NCBI RefSeq assembly: GCF_009789195.1
Contig: NZ_WSTC01000032.1
Coordinates: 1 to 64,000 of the forward strand
Source of the DNA: Paenibacillus sp. MMS18-CY102
Lineage (GTDB): Bacteria > Bacillota > Bacilli > Paenibacillales > Paenibacillaceae
DNA length: 64,000 nucleotides
Reading direction: 5' to 3'
Shown here: piece by piece, positions 33,708-42,892 of the stretch
How the letters are laid out: every line of letters begins with the position of its first letter
Numbering within the stretch: the stretch's first letter is position 1
Program-made: the position numbers and the translations under genes
The notes under the pieces: generated by a model
The model's database searches: none
Seen by the model: only the letters and a program-made list of their open reading frames with translations
What the model was told of the DNA's origin: nothing

Positions 33708-34452
33708 GCTTGTGCGCATGAACTTCATGATTATGCCCTTTCGTATGCGCTTGCTCACGACCATGGTCAGGCACATGCTCATGCGCCAACCCTTTGGCAT
33801 GTGCAATCTCATGCTCCAGCCAAGCGACAATCTCTGCGACACCGTCGCCGCCGAATAAATTCGAGAAGACGAACGGACGGTCGCCACGCATCCGTTTGGA
33901 GTCTGCATTCATGACTTCCAAGCTTGCGCCGACATGAGGTGCAAGATCGATTTTGTTAATGACAAGCAAATCGGAACGCATGATGCCCGGTCCGCCTTTG
34001 CGCGGAATTTTTTCCCCTTGCGCCACGTCGATAATATAGATAAAACGGTCGACCAGCTCAGGGCTGAACGCTGCTGCCAGATTATCGCCGCCGCTCTCGA
34101 TAAAAATCAGATCCAGCGGCGAGAAGCGGCTCTCTAACTCTTCAATCGCTTCAAAATTCATCGACGCATCCTCGCGAATCGCCGTATGCGGGCAGCCTCC
34201 CGTCTCTACGCCAATGATACGCTCTTCTGGCAAAACGCCCGTTGCTGCTAGAATGCGCGCATCCTCTTTGGTATAAATATCGTTCGTAATAACCGCTACG
34301 CTGTAACGCCCAACGATTTCTCGCGCTAGCCGTTCCACCAAAGCCGTTTTGCCAGAGCCTACCGGTCCGCCAATCCCAATACGAATCGGCCTCGATCCAT
34401 CCACTGCTGGCTGCACCCACTCTTTATGGTCATGTCCTTGTCCTTGGCACAT
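33691..34452 (-). CDS. ureG: Urease accessory GTPase UreG with a histidine-rich C-terminal tail
   Basis: 253 residues; most UreG proteins are about 205. The core has the P-loop [18 protein letters not shown], the metal-binding CPH motif in [18 protein letters not shown], and [13 protein letters not shown] (NKxD for guanine). The N-terminus is short and His-containing ([12 protein letters not shown]). After residue about 215 a tail of some 36 residues contains 12 histidines (for example [14 protein letters not shown]). Such a tail can bind nickel. UreE, the usual nickel donor, is missing from the operon, so I infer that this tail takes over its storage or delivery role. GAGGAGG precedes the ATG. 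Confidence 0.95.
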   Translation of the reverse strand: MCQGQGHDHKEWVQPAVDGSRPIRIGIGGPVGSGKTALVERLAREIVGRYSVAVITNDIYTKEDARILAATGVLPEERIIGVETGGCPHTAIREDASMNFEAIEELESRFSPLDLIFIESGGDNLAAAFSPELVDRFIYIIDVAQGEKIPRKGGPGIMRSDLLVINKIDLAPHVGASLEVMNADSKRMRGDRPFVFSNLFGGDGVAEIVAWLEHEIAHAKGLAHEHVPDHGREQAHTKGHNHEVHAHKHGHSH

Positions 34453-34496
34453 TGTACATTCCTCCTCGTTATTCGTAGCCTGTTCAAAATCGCTCG

Positions 34497-35183
34497 CTAT
34501 GACATAAATAATCGCGAATACAACGTCTCATGGCGCATCATCGCCAGCTCAGCCATCGGCATGTTCGAATAAGCATCTTCCGGCCCTATTTCCCGGGCAA
34601 TCGCCCACGCCTCTGCAGTTAACGGTGTCAACCTCGCGATGAGGCGCTGCCCTTCCGTTTGCCCCATAGACATAAGCCGAAGCGCGCTATTGACGCTCAT
34701 TACGATGCTCGTGTAGCAATAGCTCTCTACGGCCTGCTGCTCGGTAGCGCCCAACCGCCAGCATATAAAGCCATGTGACAGCGGATGCGTCGCGAGGCAC
34801 TTCCCTTCCTTTAACGCAGCGCTCAAATCCGACCAGTCCATCTGCGGCCAAATGTCAGCAGCGAGCTTAAGCAGCCGCTTTCCCATTTTCTCAACGCCTG
34901 CCCGCGTCTCCATCCCAAGCCGTTGCGTATGAACGAGCCGTTCTACTGCCCATAACTGCTCCCAATCGCCGGCTGCCGCATCACGGTAAACCGCTCGAAT
35001 CGCCATCGCATCGCAAGTCGCCCAGCTTTGCCGCAGCATCGCCTGAATATAAGATTCCAACTGGCTGCCCGTAACCAGCCGCCCCTCTTGCACCATCGTC
35101 TCTAAACCGAAAGAATGCGAGAAGCCGCCAATCGGCAATGCTGAGTCGAGCAACTGCTGGATCGCTAACCAATTCGCCATCAT
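34497..35183 (-). CDS. ureF: Urease accessory protein UreF
   Basis: 228 residues, all-helical. Characteristic segments are [24 protein letters not shown] near the N-terminus, [20 protein letters not shown], and [21 protein letters not shown]. The end [28 protein letters not shown] matches the conserved C-terminal tail that orders UreG binding. UreF bridges UreD and UreG and gates GTP hydrolysis. It follows ureC by only 3 bases. No strong ribosome binding site is seen, so coupling to ureC translation is likely. Confidence 0.94.
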   Translation of the reverse strand: MMANWLAIQQLLDSALPIGGFSHSFGLETMVQEGRLVTGSQLESYIQAMLRQSWATCDAMAIRAVYRDAAAGDWEQLWAVERLVHTQRLGMETRAGVEKMGKRLLKLAADIWPQMDWSDLSAALKEGKCLATHPLSHGFICWRLGATEQQAVESYCYTSIVMSVNSALRLMSMGQTEGQRLIARLTPLTAEAWAIAREIGPEDAYSNMPMAELAMMRHETLYSRLFMS

Positions 35184-35186
35184 CGT

Positions 35187-36902
35187 TTAGAACAGAAAAT
35201 ATCGCTGCGCCATCGGCAAAACATCCGCAGGCTCGCATGTCACATGCTCACCATCAACCGTTACGCGGTACGTCTCAGGATCAACCTCAATGCGCGGCGT
35301 AGCATCGTTATGAATCATATCCTTCTTCGTCACCTTGCGGCATCCGCGGACGGGCTCCACCCGCTTCTGCAAGCCAAGCTTCTCTTTTATTCCATTGTCA
35401 AAGGCGGCCTGCGATACAAAGGTAATCGAACTATGCGACAACGATTTGCCGAAGGCGGCAAACATCGGCCTGCCCCATACTGGCTGCGGTGTCGGGATGG
35501 ACGCGTTAGGGTCGCCCATCTGCGCGTAAGCGATGCTGCCGCCCTTCAAGACGAGATCCGGCTTCACGCCGAAAAACATCGGATGCCACAGCACCAGATC
35601 AGCGAATTTGCCAACCTCAAGCGACCCTACCATATGCGAAACGCCATGCGTAATTGCGGGATTAATCGTATATTTGGCAATGTAACGTTTAATGCGGAAG
35701 TTATCGTTGCTAGCCGTATCCGGCGCTAGCGCCCCGCGCTGGCGTTTCATTTTGTCCGCCGTCTGCCACGTTCGAATGATCACTTCGCCCACCCGGCCCA
35801 TCGCCTGCGAGTCTGAGCTAATCATGCTGAAAACGCCCATATCATGCAAAATGTCTTCCGCAGCAATCGTTTCCGGACGAATTCGCGAATCCGCAAACGC
35901 CACATCCTCTGGAATTCGGCTATCAAGGTGATGGCAAACCATCAGCATATCGAGATGCTCCTCGATCGTATTGACCGTAAACGGCCGTGTCGGGTTGGTC
36001 GAGGAAGGCAACACATTCGGCTCGCCAGCCGCCCGAATGATGTCAGGCGCATGGCCGCCGCCTGCCCCCTCCGTATGATACGTATGAATCGTTCGCCCTT
36101 TGAATGCCGCCAGCGTATCTTCAAGAAATCCCGCTTCATTGAGCGTGTCCGTGTGAATCGCGACTTGAATATCATACTGCTCCGCCGCTTCGAGACAGGT
36201 ATCGATCGCCGCTGGCGTCGTTCCCCAGTCCTCGTGCAGCTTCAGCCCGATCGCACCGGCTTCAATTTGCTCCACTAACGGCCCCAGGAACGAAGCGTTG
36301 CCTTTGCCAGTCAAGCCGATGTTCATCGGGAAAGCTTCAATCGATTCCAGCATTCGCGACATATGCCATACGCCCGGCGTCACCGTTGTAGCGTTCGTGC
36401 CTGTTGCCGGACCCGTGCCGCCGCCGATCATCGTCGTCACGCCAGAAGAGAGCGCGGTTTCAATCTGCTGCGGGCATATAAAATGAATATGCGAATCGAT
36501 GCCGCCAGCGGTTACGATTCTGCCTTCGCCTGCGATTACTTCCGTGCTAGCGCCAGCGATCATGCCCGGTGTCACCCCATCCATGATGTCAGGGTTGCCG
36601 GCTTTGCCGATGCCGACGATGACGCCGTCTTTTATGCCAATATCCGCCTTTACGATGCCCCAATGATCAATGATAACTGCGTTCGTAATGAGCGTATCGA
36701 GCACGCCTTCGTCTCGCAGGGCGCCGCTTGATTGGCCCATGCCGTCGCGGATAACTTTGCCTCCACCGAATTTGCACTCATCGCCGTATACGGTATAATC
36801 CCGTTCAATCTCCGCCCAAAGCTCGGTGTCAGCCAGCCGGATCGCATCGCCGGCCGTCGGGCCGAACATCTGTGCATAGCTCTGCCGATCGATTCTGCTC
36901 AT
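35187..36902 (-). CDS. ureC: Urease alpha subunit UreC
   Basis: 571 residues from ATG 36902, which overlaps the ureB stop (ATGA) and has GGGAGG upstream. Active-site features: HIHF for nickel in [14 protein letters not shown]; the Lys that is carbamylated in [12 protein letters not shown]; the substrate-side His and metal His in [13 protein letters not shown] and GGGHAPDI; the flap with Cys-His in [14 protein letters not shown]; and the metal Asp in [12 protein letters not shown]. It hydrolyses urea to ammonia and carbamate in the cytosol. All key residues are present, so the enzyme should be active once nickel is loaded. Confidence 0.97.
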   Translation of the reverse strand: MSRIDRQSYAQMFGPTAGDAIRLADTELWAEIERDYTVYGDECKFGGGKVIRDGMGQSSGALRDEGVLDTLITNAVIIDHWGIVKADIGIKDGVIVGIGKAGNPDIMDGVTPGMIAGASTEVIAGEGRIVTAGGIDSHIHFICPQQIETALSSGVTTMIGGGTGPATGTNATTVTPGVWHMSRMLESIEAFPMNIGLTGKGNASFLGPLVEQIEAGAIGLKLHEDWGTTPAAIDTCLEAAEQYDIQVAIHTDTLNEAGFLEDTLAAFKGRTIHTYHTEGAGGGHAPDIIRAAGEPNVLPSSTNPTRPFTVNTIEEHLDMLMVCHHLDSRIPEDVAFADSRIRPETIAAEDILHDMGVFSMISSDSQAMGRVGEVIIRTWQTADKMKRQRGALAPDTASNDNFRIKRYIAKYTINPAITHGVSHMVGSLEVGKFADLVLWHPMFFGVKPDLVLKGGSIAYAQMGDPNASIPTPQPVWGRPMFAAFGKSLSHSSITFVSQAAFDNGIKEKLGLQKRVEPVRGCRKVTKKDMIHNDATPRIEVDPETYRVTVDGEHVTCEPADVLPMAQRYFLF

Positions 36903-37267
36903 TGCCCGTTCGCCTCCCATGCCTGCCATCGCGCACGAACCTCATCGTTCATCTGCCCGTGAATGGCCTCGCCCTGCGTTAAGCCGTTCAAACCGAAGGA
37001 GCGCTTCGCTCCCCCTAGCTCTACAATTCGAACAGGCTTCTCTTCGCCTGGCTCGAACCGTACCGCCGTGCCCGCCGGAATATCCAGCCGCATGCCGAAG
37101 GCAGCTTCACGATCGAACCGCAACGAACGGTTCACCTCGAACAAATGATAATGCGAGCCAACCTGCACGGGCCTGTCACCCGTATTCGCGATGATTAGCT
37201 CTGCGCCTTTGCGTCCCGCATTTAATTCGATATCGCCCGACGCTGTACGGTATTCGCCTGGAATCAT
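36899..37267 (-). CDS. ureB: Urease beta subunit UreB
   Basis: 122 residues of the usual length. It opens with [19 protein letters not shown] and has the conserved core [43 protein letters not shown] and LVELGG-like [16 protein letters not shown]. The C-terminus is slightly extended ([18 protein letters not shown]). It packs with UreA and UreC in the (ABC)3 urease. It starts 4 bases after the ureA stop and its stop codon overlaps the ureC start. Confidence 0.96.
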   Translation of the reverse strand: MIPGEYRTASGDIELNAGRKGAELIIANTGDRPVQVGSHYHLFEVNRSLRFDREAAFGMRLDIPAGTAVRFEPGEEKPVRIVELGGAKRSFGLNGLTQGEAIHGQMNDEVRARWQAWEANGQ

Positions 37268-37271
37268 CGTC

Positions 37272-37577
37272 TCACTCTCCTATTGGATGATGGATCGTCA
37301 CTAGCTTCGTCCCGTCAGGAAACGTCGCTTCGACCTGCACTTCGTGAATCATTGCAGGCACGCCTTCCATCACCTGATCACTCTTCAAAATCGTCGTGCC
37401 ATACGCCATCAGCGCAGCTACAGTCATCCCATCGCGCGCGCCTTCCATAATTTCCGATGTTAGGAGAGCAATGCTTTCTGGATAATTAAGCTTTACGCCC
37501 CGCTGCATACGCCTTCTGGCCAGATCAGCCGCGACCGTAATTAACAGCTTTTCTTTCTCGCGTTCTGTCAGTTGCAT
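37272..37577 (-). CDS. ureA: Urease gamma subunit UreA
   Basis: 101 residues from ATG 37577, with GAGGTG 6 bases upstream; the frame is open further up but lacks a site. Typical sequence: [42 protein letters not shown], and [27 protein letters not shown]. It is the first gene of ureABCFGD, preceded by a vegetative promoter and a nitrogen-regulator site. Confidence 0.97.
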   Translation of the reverse strand: MQLTEREKEKLLITVAADLARRRMQRGVKLNYPESIALLTSEIMEGARDGMTVAALMAYGTTILKSDQVMEGVPAMIHEVQVEATFPDGTKLVTIHHPIGE

Positions 37578-37643
37578 GCATGACACCTCATTCGTGTGAA
37601 GGATTCGACTCCCAACCCGCTTGATGCGGTACAATCTATCCAT

Positions 37644-37672
37644 ATTATAGTAGGCTACGAAAGAGGTGTAAA
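37644..37672 (-). promoter_or_regulatory. Promoter of the urease operon
   Basis: On the minus strand TTTACA (37672-37667) and a perfect TATAAT (37649-37644) are 17 bases apart. Transcription would start near 37637, giving a leader of about 60 bases to the ureA start codon. Confidence 0.8.
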
Positions 37673-37680
37673 CTATTTTA

Positions 37681-37697
37681 TGTTAGGTTATATTACA
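37681..37697. promoter_or_regulatory. GlnR/TnrA-type nitrogen-regulator site
   Basis: TGTTAGGTTATATTACA is an exact match to the GlnR/TnrA consensus TGTNA-N7-TNACA. Its centre is about 52 bases upstream of the predicted urease transcription start, which is the position from which TnrA-type regulators activate. Activation under nitrogen limitation is therefore the simplest reading, although GlnR can also repress from upstream sites. Confidence 0.75.
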
Positions 37698-37871
37698 TTG
37701 ATGTGTCATTTTAATTAAATCGGTTTACGAACCATCTTTTTTAATCACATATACCTAACACAAAATTCTTGAACTAGCCTCATTTTCCGAACAAAAGAAA
37801 AGAAACTACCCTTATCCCCCTGGACAAGAATAGCTTCTTCCTCTCTTCATCTAAGTTTGCCGCTGCGGCCA

Positions 37872-38849
37872 TTAAACCGAACGTGAAGGCACAAACGCCA
37901 GGAACAATCGGGAAATCCCAGCAGCCAGCTTGTTGCCCGCTCCCTTCTTCTCCCCGAAGCCAAGATCATACAGCCGCTCCGTCTCGATGAACCGCCCATC
38001 GGCTGAATCTGCGCCCATAACGACGGCAATCAAACGTGTCCCGCCTCTTGCAGTCGTACCCGTAAAGCAGTATCCCGCACGTTCCGTATAACCCGTCTTA
38101 AGCCCATCGCTTCCCGGGTAAGCGAAACGTTCCCCCGGCAGCATTAAGTTCGTCGTCCGCAATTTAGCATCATCTGCTATGTTTCGGTTCGAGCCGACGG
38201 CCGCTCTTGACGTAATGGCCAGCACTTCAGGATACGAGCGAATCATATGCCTTGCCAACAATGCGACATCCCGCGCAGTCATGGCTGTTTCGCCTTCTGC
38301 TGCCGACGATTCGCCATAGCCCATCAAGTCACTGCTGCTCAAACCAGTCGCATTGGCGAATTTCGTGCTCTCCGAGAGCCCGATTGCTTTCGCTTTTTCA
38401 TTCATCAGCGCAACGAACTGGCGCTCGCTTCCCCCGATCCGCTCGGCGAGCGCGACCGCAGCATCATTCGCCGAATGAACAGCCATCGATTCGAAGAGCT
38501 CTTTCACAGTGCGGTGCTCTCCGCCCCTCAGGCCCGCACCTGCTCCCGGCACGCCTGCCGCATAAGCGCTAACTGTCACTTGATCCTTCCATCCAAGCTT
38601 GCCTGCACGCACCGTTTCGAGCACGATGAGCTCTGTCATTAGCTTGGACATGCTAGCCGGCGGCAGCGCCTTATTCGCCCCTTGCGCGAAAATCGTCTGT
38701 CCCGTATTGGCATCGATCAAGATTGCAGACTTCGCTTCAATATGTGGCGCATCCCCTTTGCCAAATAGCCAGCCAGATGCGGAACCCGTTGATTGGATAT
38801 AAATTAGCAACGCTGCAACAGCAACGACAACAAGCAACATTCGTTTCAT
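37872..38849 (-). CDS. D-alanyl-D-alanine carboxypeptidase (peptidase S11, DacF-like)
   Basis: 325 residues with an N-terminal signal or anchor (MLLVVVAVAALLIYIQSTG). The three penicillin-binding motifs are SxxK in PPASMSKLMTELIVL, SxN in VHSANDAAVALAERIGG and KTG in DGLKTGYTERAGYC. It removes the terminal D-Ala from peptidoglycan stem peptides outside the membrane. It ends soon after the catalytic domain and lacks the C-terminal beta domain and the amphipathic anchor of PBP5-type enzymes, so it is probably held by the N-terminal helix or secreted. A two-component system lies 122 bases upstream and may control it. Confidence 0.92.
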   Translation of the reverse strand: MKRMLLVVVAVAALLIYIQSTGSASGWLFGKGDAPHIEAKSAILIDANTGQTIFAQGANKALPPASMSKLMTELIVLETVRAGKLGWKDQVTVSAYAAGVPGAGAGLRGGEHRTVKELFESMAVHSANDAAVALAERIGGSERQFVALMNEKAKAIGLSESTKFANATGLSSSDLMGYGESSAAEGETAMTARDVALLARHMIRSYPEVLAITSRAAVGSNRNIADDAKLRTTNLMLPGERFAYPGSDGLKTGYTERAGYCFTGTTARGGTRLIAVVMGADSADGRFIETERLYDLGFGEKKGAGNKLAAGISRLFLAFVPSRSV

Positions 38850-38971
38850 GAAGCCAACCTCCGTACATTAAGAATGGATATTCCCATTGTACGAAAGCCA
38901 ATTTAACGAAACCGAAACCGTTCCATAACCCTTTCATAAGAAAACCTTAAAATTGGTTTATATTTGCCGCC

Positions 38972-40078
38972 CTATGTTTCTAAATCAGGGAGGTGCATCG
39001 GCAATCGCAGCACGAACGCTGTCCGATACGAGTCGCTAAGCACGGCGATCGTGCCATTATGGCGCTCCACAATGCTCTTGGCAATTGCAAGCCCTAAACC
39101 AGAGCCTCGCGTGCCCGCTTCTTCCGTACGCGATTTATCCACACGATAGAAACGGTCGAATATATGCGGCAAATCCACCGATGGAATCGGCTCGCCATAA
39201 TTCATCACTTCTACGACCGCGTGCCCATCCTCGGCATGAACGTTAACGTCGAGCCTTTTGCCATCCTTGCCATAGGCAATGGCATTCGCGAACAAATTTT
39301 CGAATACGCGAACAAGCTTATCCGCGTCCGCGAACATCGGCACCGTTGTCTCTGCGGCCTGCATCGTCCCCTCCAGTCCAGCATCTGATAGCGCTACCCG
39401 ATACTGAACCAGCAGCTGTTTCAACAGCTCAATAAGATCAAACTCAGTACGTTTAAGCGGGATCGCATCATGCCGCATCCTCGTATATTCGAACAAATCC
39501 TCGATCAGCACGCCTAAACGCTTGGACTTGTCATGCGCGATTTGCACATAGTAGCGCAGTTCGATCTCATCGCGATAGCGGTCTTGCTCAATTAAGCCAA
39601 GATAGCCGATAATCGACGTCAGCGGCGTACGAAGGTCATGCGAAACGTTCGTTATCAGCTCATTTTTCGCCTGTTCGGAACGGCGCTGGTCGTCTAGCGT
39701 TTCCGACATGCGCGACACAATTTGATTCGTAACTTCTGCAAGCTCGGTTAATTCATTCCCTTGCCGAACAGGAATCCGGTGATTAAAGTTTCCTTCGGAA
39801 ATGTCCTGAACGGAACGAATAATGCGTGCCAAATACCGATATTGCCGAATTTGCAGCAGAATCAAATAAAACAAAAACATCGCGATCAACAAGCTCGGAA
39901 TAAACATCTCATCGAGCCCAATCGCCAGATCGGCTGTCGCTCGGTACATTTTCGGAAACTGGACCAAGAGCTGCAGCCCAACCGAGATCAGCAGAAAATA
40001 CGTGATAAAGGACAAAGCCATCGCAAAAAACAGATGCCAGATAAGCCGCAGTGACATTCGAAGAACAATATTATGCAT
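38972..40078 (-). CDS. Sensor histidine kinase (OmpR-partner type)
   Basis: 368 residues. Two membrane helices (about 12-35 and 57-75) leave only a short outer loop, so it probably senses something in or near the membrane. A HAMP domain (RSVQDISEGNFNHRIPVRQG) leads to the phospho-acceptor H box NVSHDLRTPLTSIIGYL. The ATPase part has N box VFENLFANAIAYG, then HIFDRFYRVDKSR and G box GTRGSGLGLAIAKSIVE. It is like the VanS/PhoR-type kinases. Its ATG overlaps the response-regulator stop by 8 bases, so the two are co-translated. Confidence 0.94.
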   Translation of the reverse strand: MHNIVLRMSLRLIWHLFFAMALSFITYFLLISVGLQLLVQFPKMYRATADLAIGLDEMFIPSLLIAMFLFYLILLQIRQYRYLARIIRSVQDISEGNFNHRIPVRQGNELTELAEVTNQIVSRMSETLDDQRRSEQAKNELITNVSHDLRTPLTSIIGYLGLIEQDRYRDEIELRYYVQIAHDKSKRLGVLIEDLFEYTRMRHDAIPLKRTEFDLIELLKQLLVQYRVALSDAGLEGTMQAAETTVPMFADADKLVRVFENLFANAIAYGKDGKRLDVNVHAEDGHAVVEVMNYGEPIPSVDLPHIFDRFYRVDKSRTEEAGTRGSGLGLAIAKSIVERHNGTIAVLSDSYRTAFVLRLPMHLPDLET

Positions 40079-40772
40079 CGATCTTATATCCGACTCCCCA
40101 TACTGTTATGATCAGTTTATCGCCAGTCTCCTGCTCCAGCTTGTCACGCAGCTTGCTAATATGGACCATTACCGTGTTGTTCGATTCAAAATATTTTTCC
40201 CGCCACACATGCTGGAAAATCTCTTCCGCACTAAATACGCGGCCCGGCTGGCTAGCGAGCAAATATAGAATGCCGAACTCTGTTGAAGTCAAATGAAGCA
40301 AACGCCCATCTGCCTCCGCTTTATGCGTGGTCCGGTCTATTCTTAGCCCACCAATAAACAAGCTGCCATCGTCCTCAGCCTTGGCAGGCTTGCTGTATTG
40401 GTACGAGCGCCGCAATAGTGATTTGACCCGAACTGCAAGCTCAAGCGGGTTAAACGGCTTCGTCATATAATCATCAGCGCCAGTCATCAGGCCCATGATT
40501 TTGTCCATGTCCTCCGCCTTCGCGCTTAACATAAGAATCGGCACAGTCTGGACTGACTCGTCCCTCCGCAGGCGGCGGCACAGCTCCAGCCCGTCCATTC
40601 TTGGCATCATCACATCAAGCACGATGAGATCAAACGGCTGCGCCTCAAACATCCGAAGCGCCTCCTCCCCGTCACCGGCAATCGCAGTCGAATACCCTTC
40701 ATTGCGCAAGTATATGTCGACGAGCTCCGCGATCTGGCGGTCATCATCGACAATTAATATCGTTCGCGTCAC
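40071..40772 (-). CDS. OmpR-family response regulator
   Basis: 233 residues from GTG 40772, with GGGGGA upstream. The receiver has the acidic pair in ILIVDDDRQIAELVD, the phosphorylated Asp in DLIVLDVMMPRMDGLELC, and the conserved Lys in YMTKPFNPLELAVRV. Residues 135-233 form the winged-helix DNA-binding domain (LTSTEFGILYLLASQPGRVFS, then VWREKYFESNNTVMVHISKLRDKLE). It is the partner of the overlapping kinase. The order regulator-kinase-D,D-carboxypeptidase recalls van-type cell-wall modules, but no vanHAX genes are present. Confidence 0.95.
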   Translation of the reverse strand: MTRTILIVDDDRQIAELVDIYLRNEGYSTAIAGDGEEALRMFEAQPFDLIVLDVMMPRMDGLELCRRLRRDESVQTVPILMLSAKAEDMDKIMGLMTGADDYMTKPFNPLELAVRVKSLLRRSYQYSKPAKAEDDGSLFIGGLRIDRTTHKAEADGRLLHLTSTEFGILYLLASQPGRVFSAEEIFQHVWREKYFESNNTVMVHISKLRDKLEQETGDKLIITVWGVGYKIDA

Positions 40773-41016
40773 AAGCGTTCCCCCGTTTTTTGTCGTTCAT
40801 TTATATGATTTAACTATACACGATGGCAACACGCTTTGTCTTACAGCGGCGAGCACCTTAACAAGGTTTAAGCGTTTCTTAACATCTCGTTAAGATTCGG
40901 TGTCCGGCAGGGCGATTATGCCATTGATGGAGGCAATCCTCCCTACGTTCCGGTAGTCACTTTTCGCCCATTGTGGTACACTAATAGCTATGGACAAACT
41001 CATGGGAGGGACTTCA

Positions 41017-42708
41017 ATGTCGGCCAAAAACAAAAAAATGCGCTCCGATATGATCAAAAAAGGATTTGACCGGGCGCCTCACCGCAGCTTGCTTCGTGCA
41101 GCTGGCGTAAAAGAAGAAGATTTCGGCAAACCGTTCATCGCGGTTTGTAACTCGTATATCGACATCGTTCCTGGACATGTGCACTTGCAGGAATTCGGCA
41201 AAATCGTAAAAGAAGCAATCCGCGAAGCTGGCGGCGTTCCATTCGAGTTCAACACGATTGGCGTCGACGACGGCATTGCAATGGGTCACGTTGGCATGCG
41301 TTACTCGCTGGCAAGCCGTGAAATTATTGCTGACTCCGTAGAAACGGTAGTTAATGCGCACTGGTTCGACGGCATGGTCTGTATCCCGAACTGTGACAAA
41401 ATTACGCCAGGCATGATGATGGGCGCGCTTCGCGTAAACATCCCTACCCTGTTCGTAAGTGGCGGCCCAATGAAAGCTGGCAAAACAGCTGATGGCCGCT
41501 CGATCTCGCTCTCCAATGTATTCGAAGGCGTTGGTGCATTCCAAGCCGGCAAAATCGATGAGAAAAGCTTGACGGAGCTGGAGCAATACGGCTGTCCGAC
41601 ATGCGGCTCATGCTCCGGCATGTTCACGGCTAACTCCATGAACTGTCTGGCTGAAGGCCTCGGCCTTGCCCTTCCAGGCAACGGTACGATTCTTGCTGTA
41701 GCGCCAGAGCGCAGAGAATTCGTCAAACGTTCCGCTACACAGCTGATGGAACTCATCAAGCTCGACATCAAGCCACGTGACATCGTCACGAAAGAAGCGA
41801 TCGACAATGCTTTCGCATTGGATATGGCGATGGGCGGTTCGACCAATACCGTTCTTCATACGCTGGCACTGGCACAAGAAGCTGGCATTGAATACCCAAT
41901 TGCCCGCATTAACGAAATCGCAGACCGCGTGCCGCATTTGGCCAAAATCGCTCCTGCATCCGACTGGCATATCGAAGATGTTCATAACGCAGGCGGCGTA
42001 AGCGCTGTGCTGAATGAGCTATTCAAAAAACCAGGCGCACTGCATGGCGATAACATTACCGTAACAGGCAAAACGTTGCGTGAAAATGTAGCTGGCTGCG
42101 AAATTCTCGATACGGAAGTCATCCACACAATCGATAACCCGCATACCGAACGCGGCGGATTGGCTGTCCTCTTCGGCAATATCGCCCCTGAAGGCGCGAT
42201 TATTAAAGTAGGCGCGGTCGACAAATCGGTTGGCGGCTATCACAAAGGCCCTGCAATCTGCTTCGATTCGCAAGACGAAGCATTGGCAGGCATCGCTAAT
42301 GGCCAGATTAAAGAAGGCCATGTTGTCGTTATTCGTTATGAAGGCCCTAAAGGCGGACCTGGCATGCCAGAGATGCTCGCGCCAACATCGCAAATCGTCG
42401 GCATGGGACTCGGCGCTAAAGTCGGCTTGCTTACGGACGGCCGCTTCTCCGGCGCATCGCGCGGCATCAGCATCGGTCACATCTCGCCAGAGGCTGCTGA
42501 AGGCGGTCCGCTCGCATTCGTGCGCGACGGCGAAACGATTGAGCTGGACCTGAACAACCGTACGATGAACCTGCTCATCGATGATGAAGAGCTCGCTAAA
42601 CGAATGGCAGAGTGGACGGAATTCGAGCCGAAGATCAAAACAGGCTTCCTCGCCCGTTATTCCAAACTCGTTACAAACGCCAGCATGGGCGCTGTTCTCA
42701 AAATATAA
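41017..42708 (+). CDS. ilvD: Dihydroxy-acid dehydratase IlvD
   Basis: 563 residues from ATG 41017 ([15 protein letters not shown]), with GGAGGGA upstream; ATG 40990 would add 9 residues without a good site. The three iron-sulfur cysteines are in [28 protein letters not shown] and [19 protein letters not shown]. The Mg-binding and C-terminal active-site regions follow ([20 protein letters not shown]). It dehydrates 2,3-dihydroxy-isovalerate and -methylvalerate to the 2-oxoacids of valine and isoleucine synthesis. It is a single gene with its own terminator, apart from other ilv genes. Confidence 0.97.
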   Translation: MSAKNKKMRSDMIKKGFDRAPHRSLLRAAGVKEEDFGKPFIAVCNSYIDIVPGHVHLQEFGKIVKEAIREAGGVPFEFNTIGVDDGIAMGHVGMRYSLASREIIADSVETVVNAHWFDGMVCIPNCDKITPGMMMGALRVNIPTLFVSGGPMKAGKTADGRSISLSNVFEGVGAFQAGKIDEKSLTELEQYGCPTCGSCSGMFTANSMNCLAEGLGLALPGNGTILAVAPERREFVKRSATQLMELIKLDIKPRDIVTKEAIDNAFALDMAMGGSTNTVLHTLALAQEAGIEYPIARINEIADRVPHLAKIAPASDWHIEDVHNAGGVSAVLNELFKKPGALHGDNITVTGKTLRENVAGCEILDTEVIHTIDNPHTERGGLAVLFGNIAPEGAIIKVGAVDKSVGGYHKGPAICFDSQDEALAGIANGQIKEGHVVVIRYEGPKGGPGMPEMLAPTSQIVGMGLGAKVGLLTDGRFSGASRGISIGHISPEAAEGGPLAFVRDGETIELDLNNRTMNLLIDDEELAKRMAEWTEFEPKIKTGFLARYSKLVTNASMGAVLKI

Positions 42709-42725
42709 TTAAATGTAATGGCAAT

Positions 42726-42758
42726 AAGACCCGCCTCACGATGGCGGGTCTTTATTTT
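42726..42758 (+). terminator. Terminator of ilvD
   Basis: AAGACCCGCC and GGCGGGTCTT pair around TCACGAT and are followed by TATTTTT, 18 bases past the ilvD stop. Confidence 0.92.
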
Positions 42759-42825
42759 TGTAAGAGTTATCTTTCCCCCTCCCATTCAAGCATATGCTTC
42801 CAGCATCCTCTACTTAATAAACATA

Positions 42826-42868
42826 AAAAAAACCGCTATAGCCTGCTGAACAGGCTGTAGCGGTTTTT
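42826..42868 (-). terminator. Terminator of the polysaccharide deacetylase gene (bidirectional)
   Basis: AAAACCGCTATAGCCTG and CAGGCTGTAGCGGTTTT pair around CTGAA. Runs of T lie on both sides in the respective directions, so it can end transcription from both strands. Confidence 0.9.
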
Positions 42869-42892
42869 GCGATTATTTCAACCAGGCAAGGA

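Noticed and set aside
40773-41016. Gap between the response regulator and ilvD, examined for a T-box or other leader upstream of ilvD
   Set aside because: No T-box core or terminator-antiterminator pair is visible.
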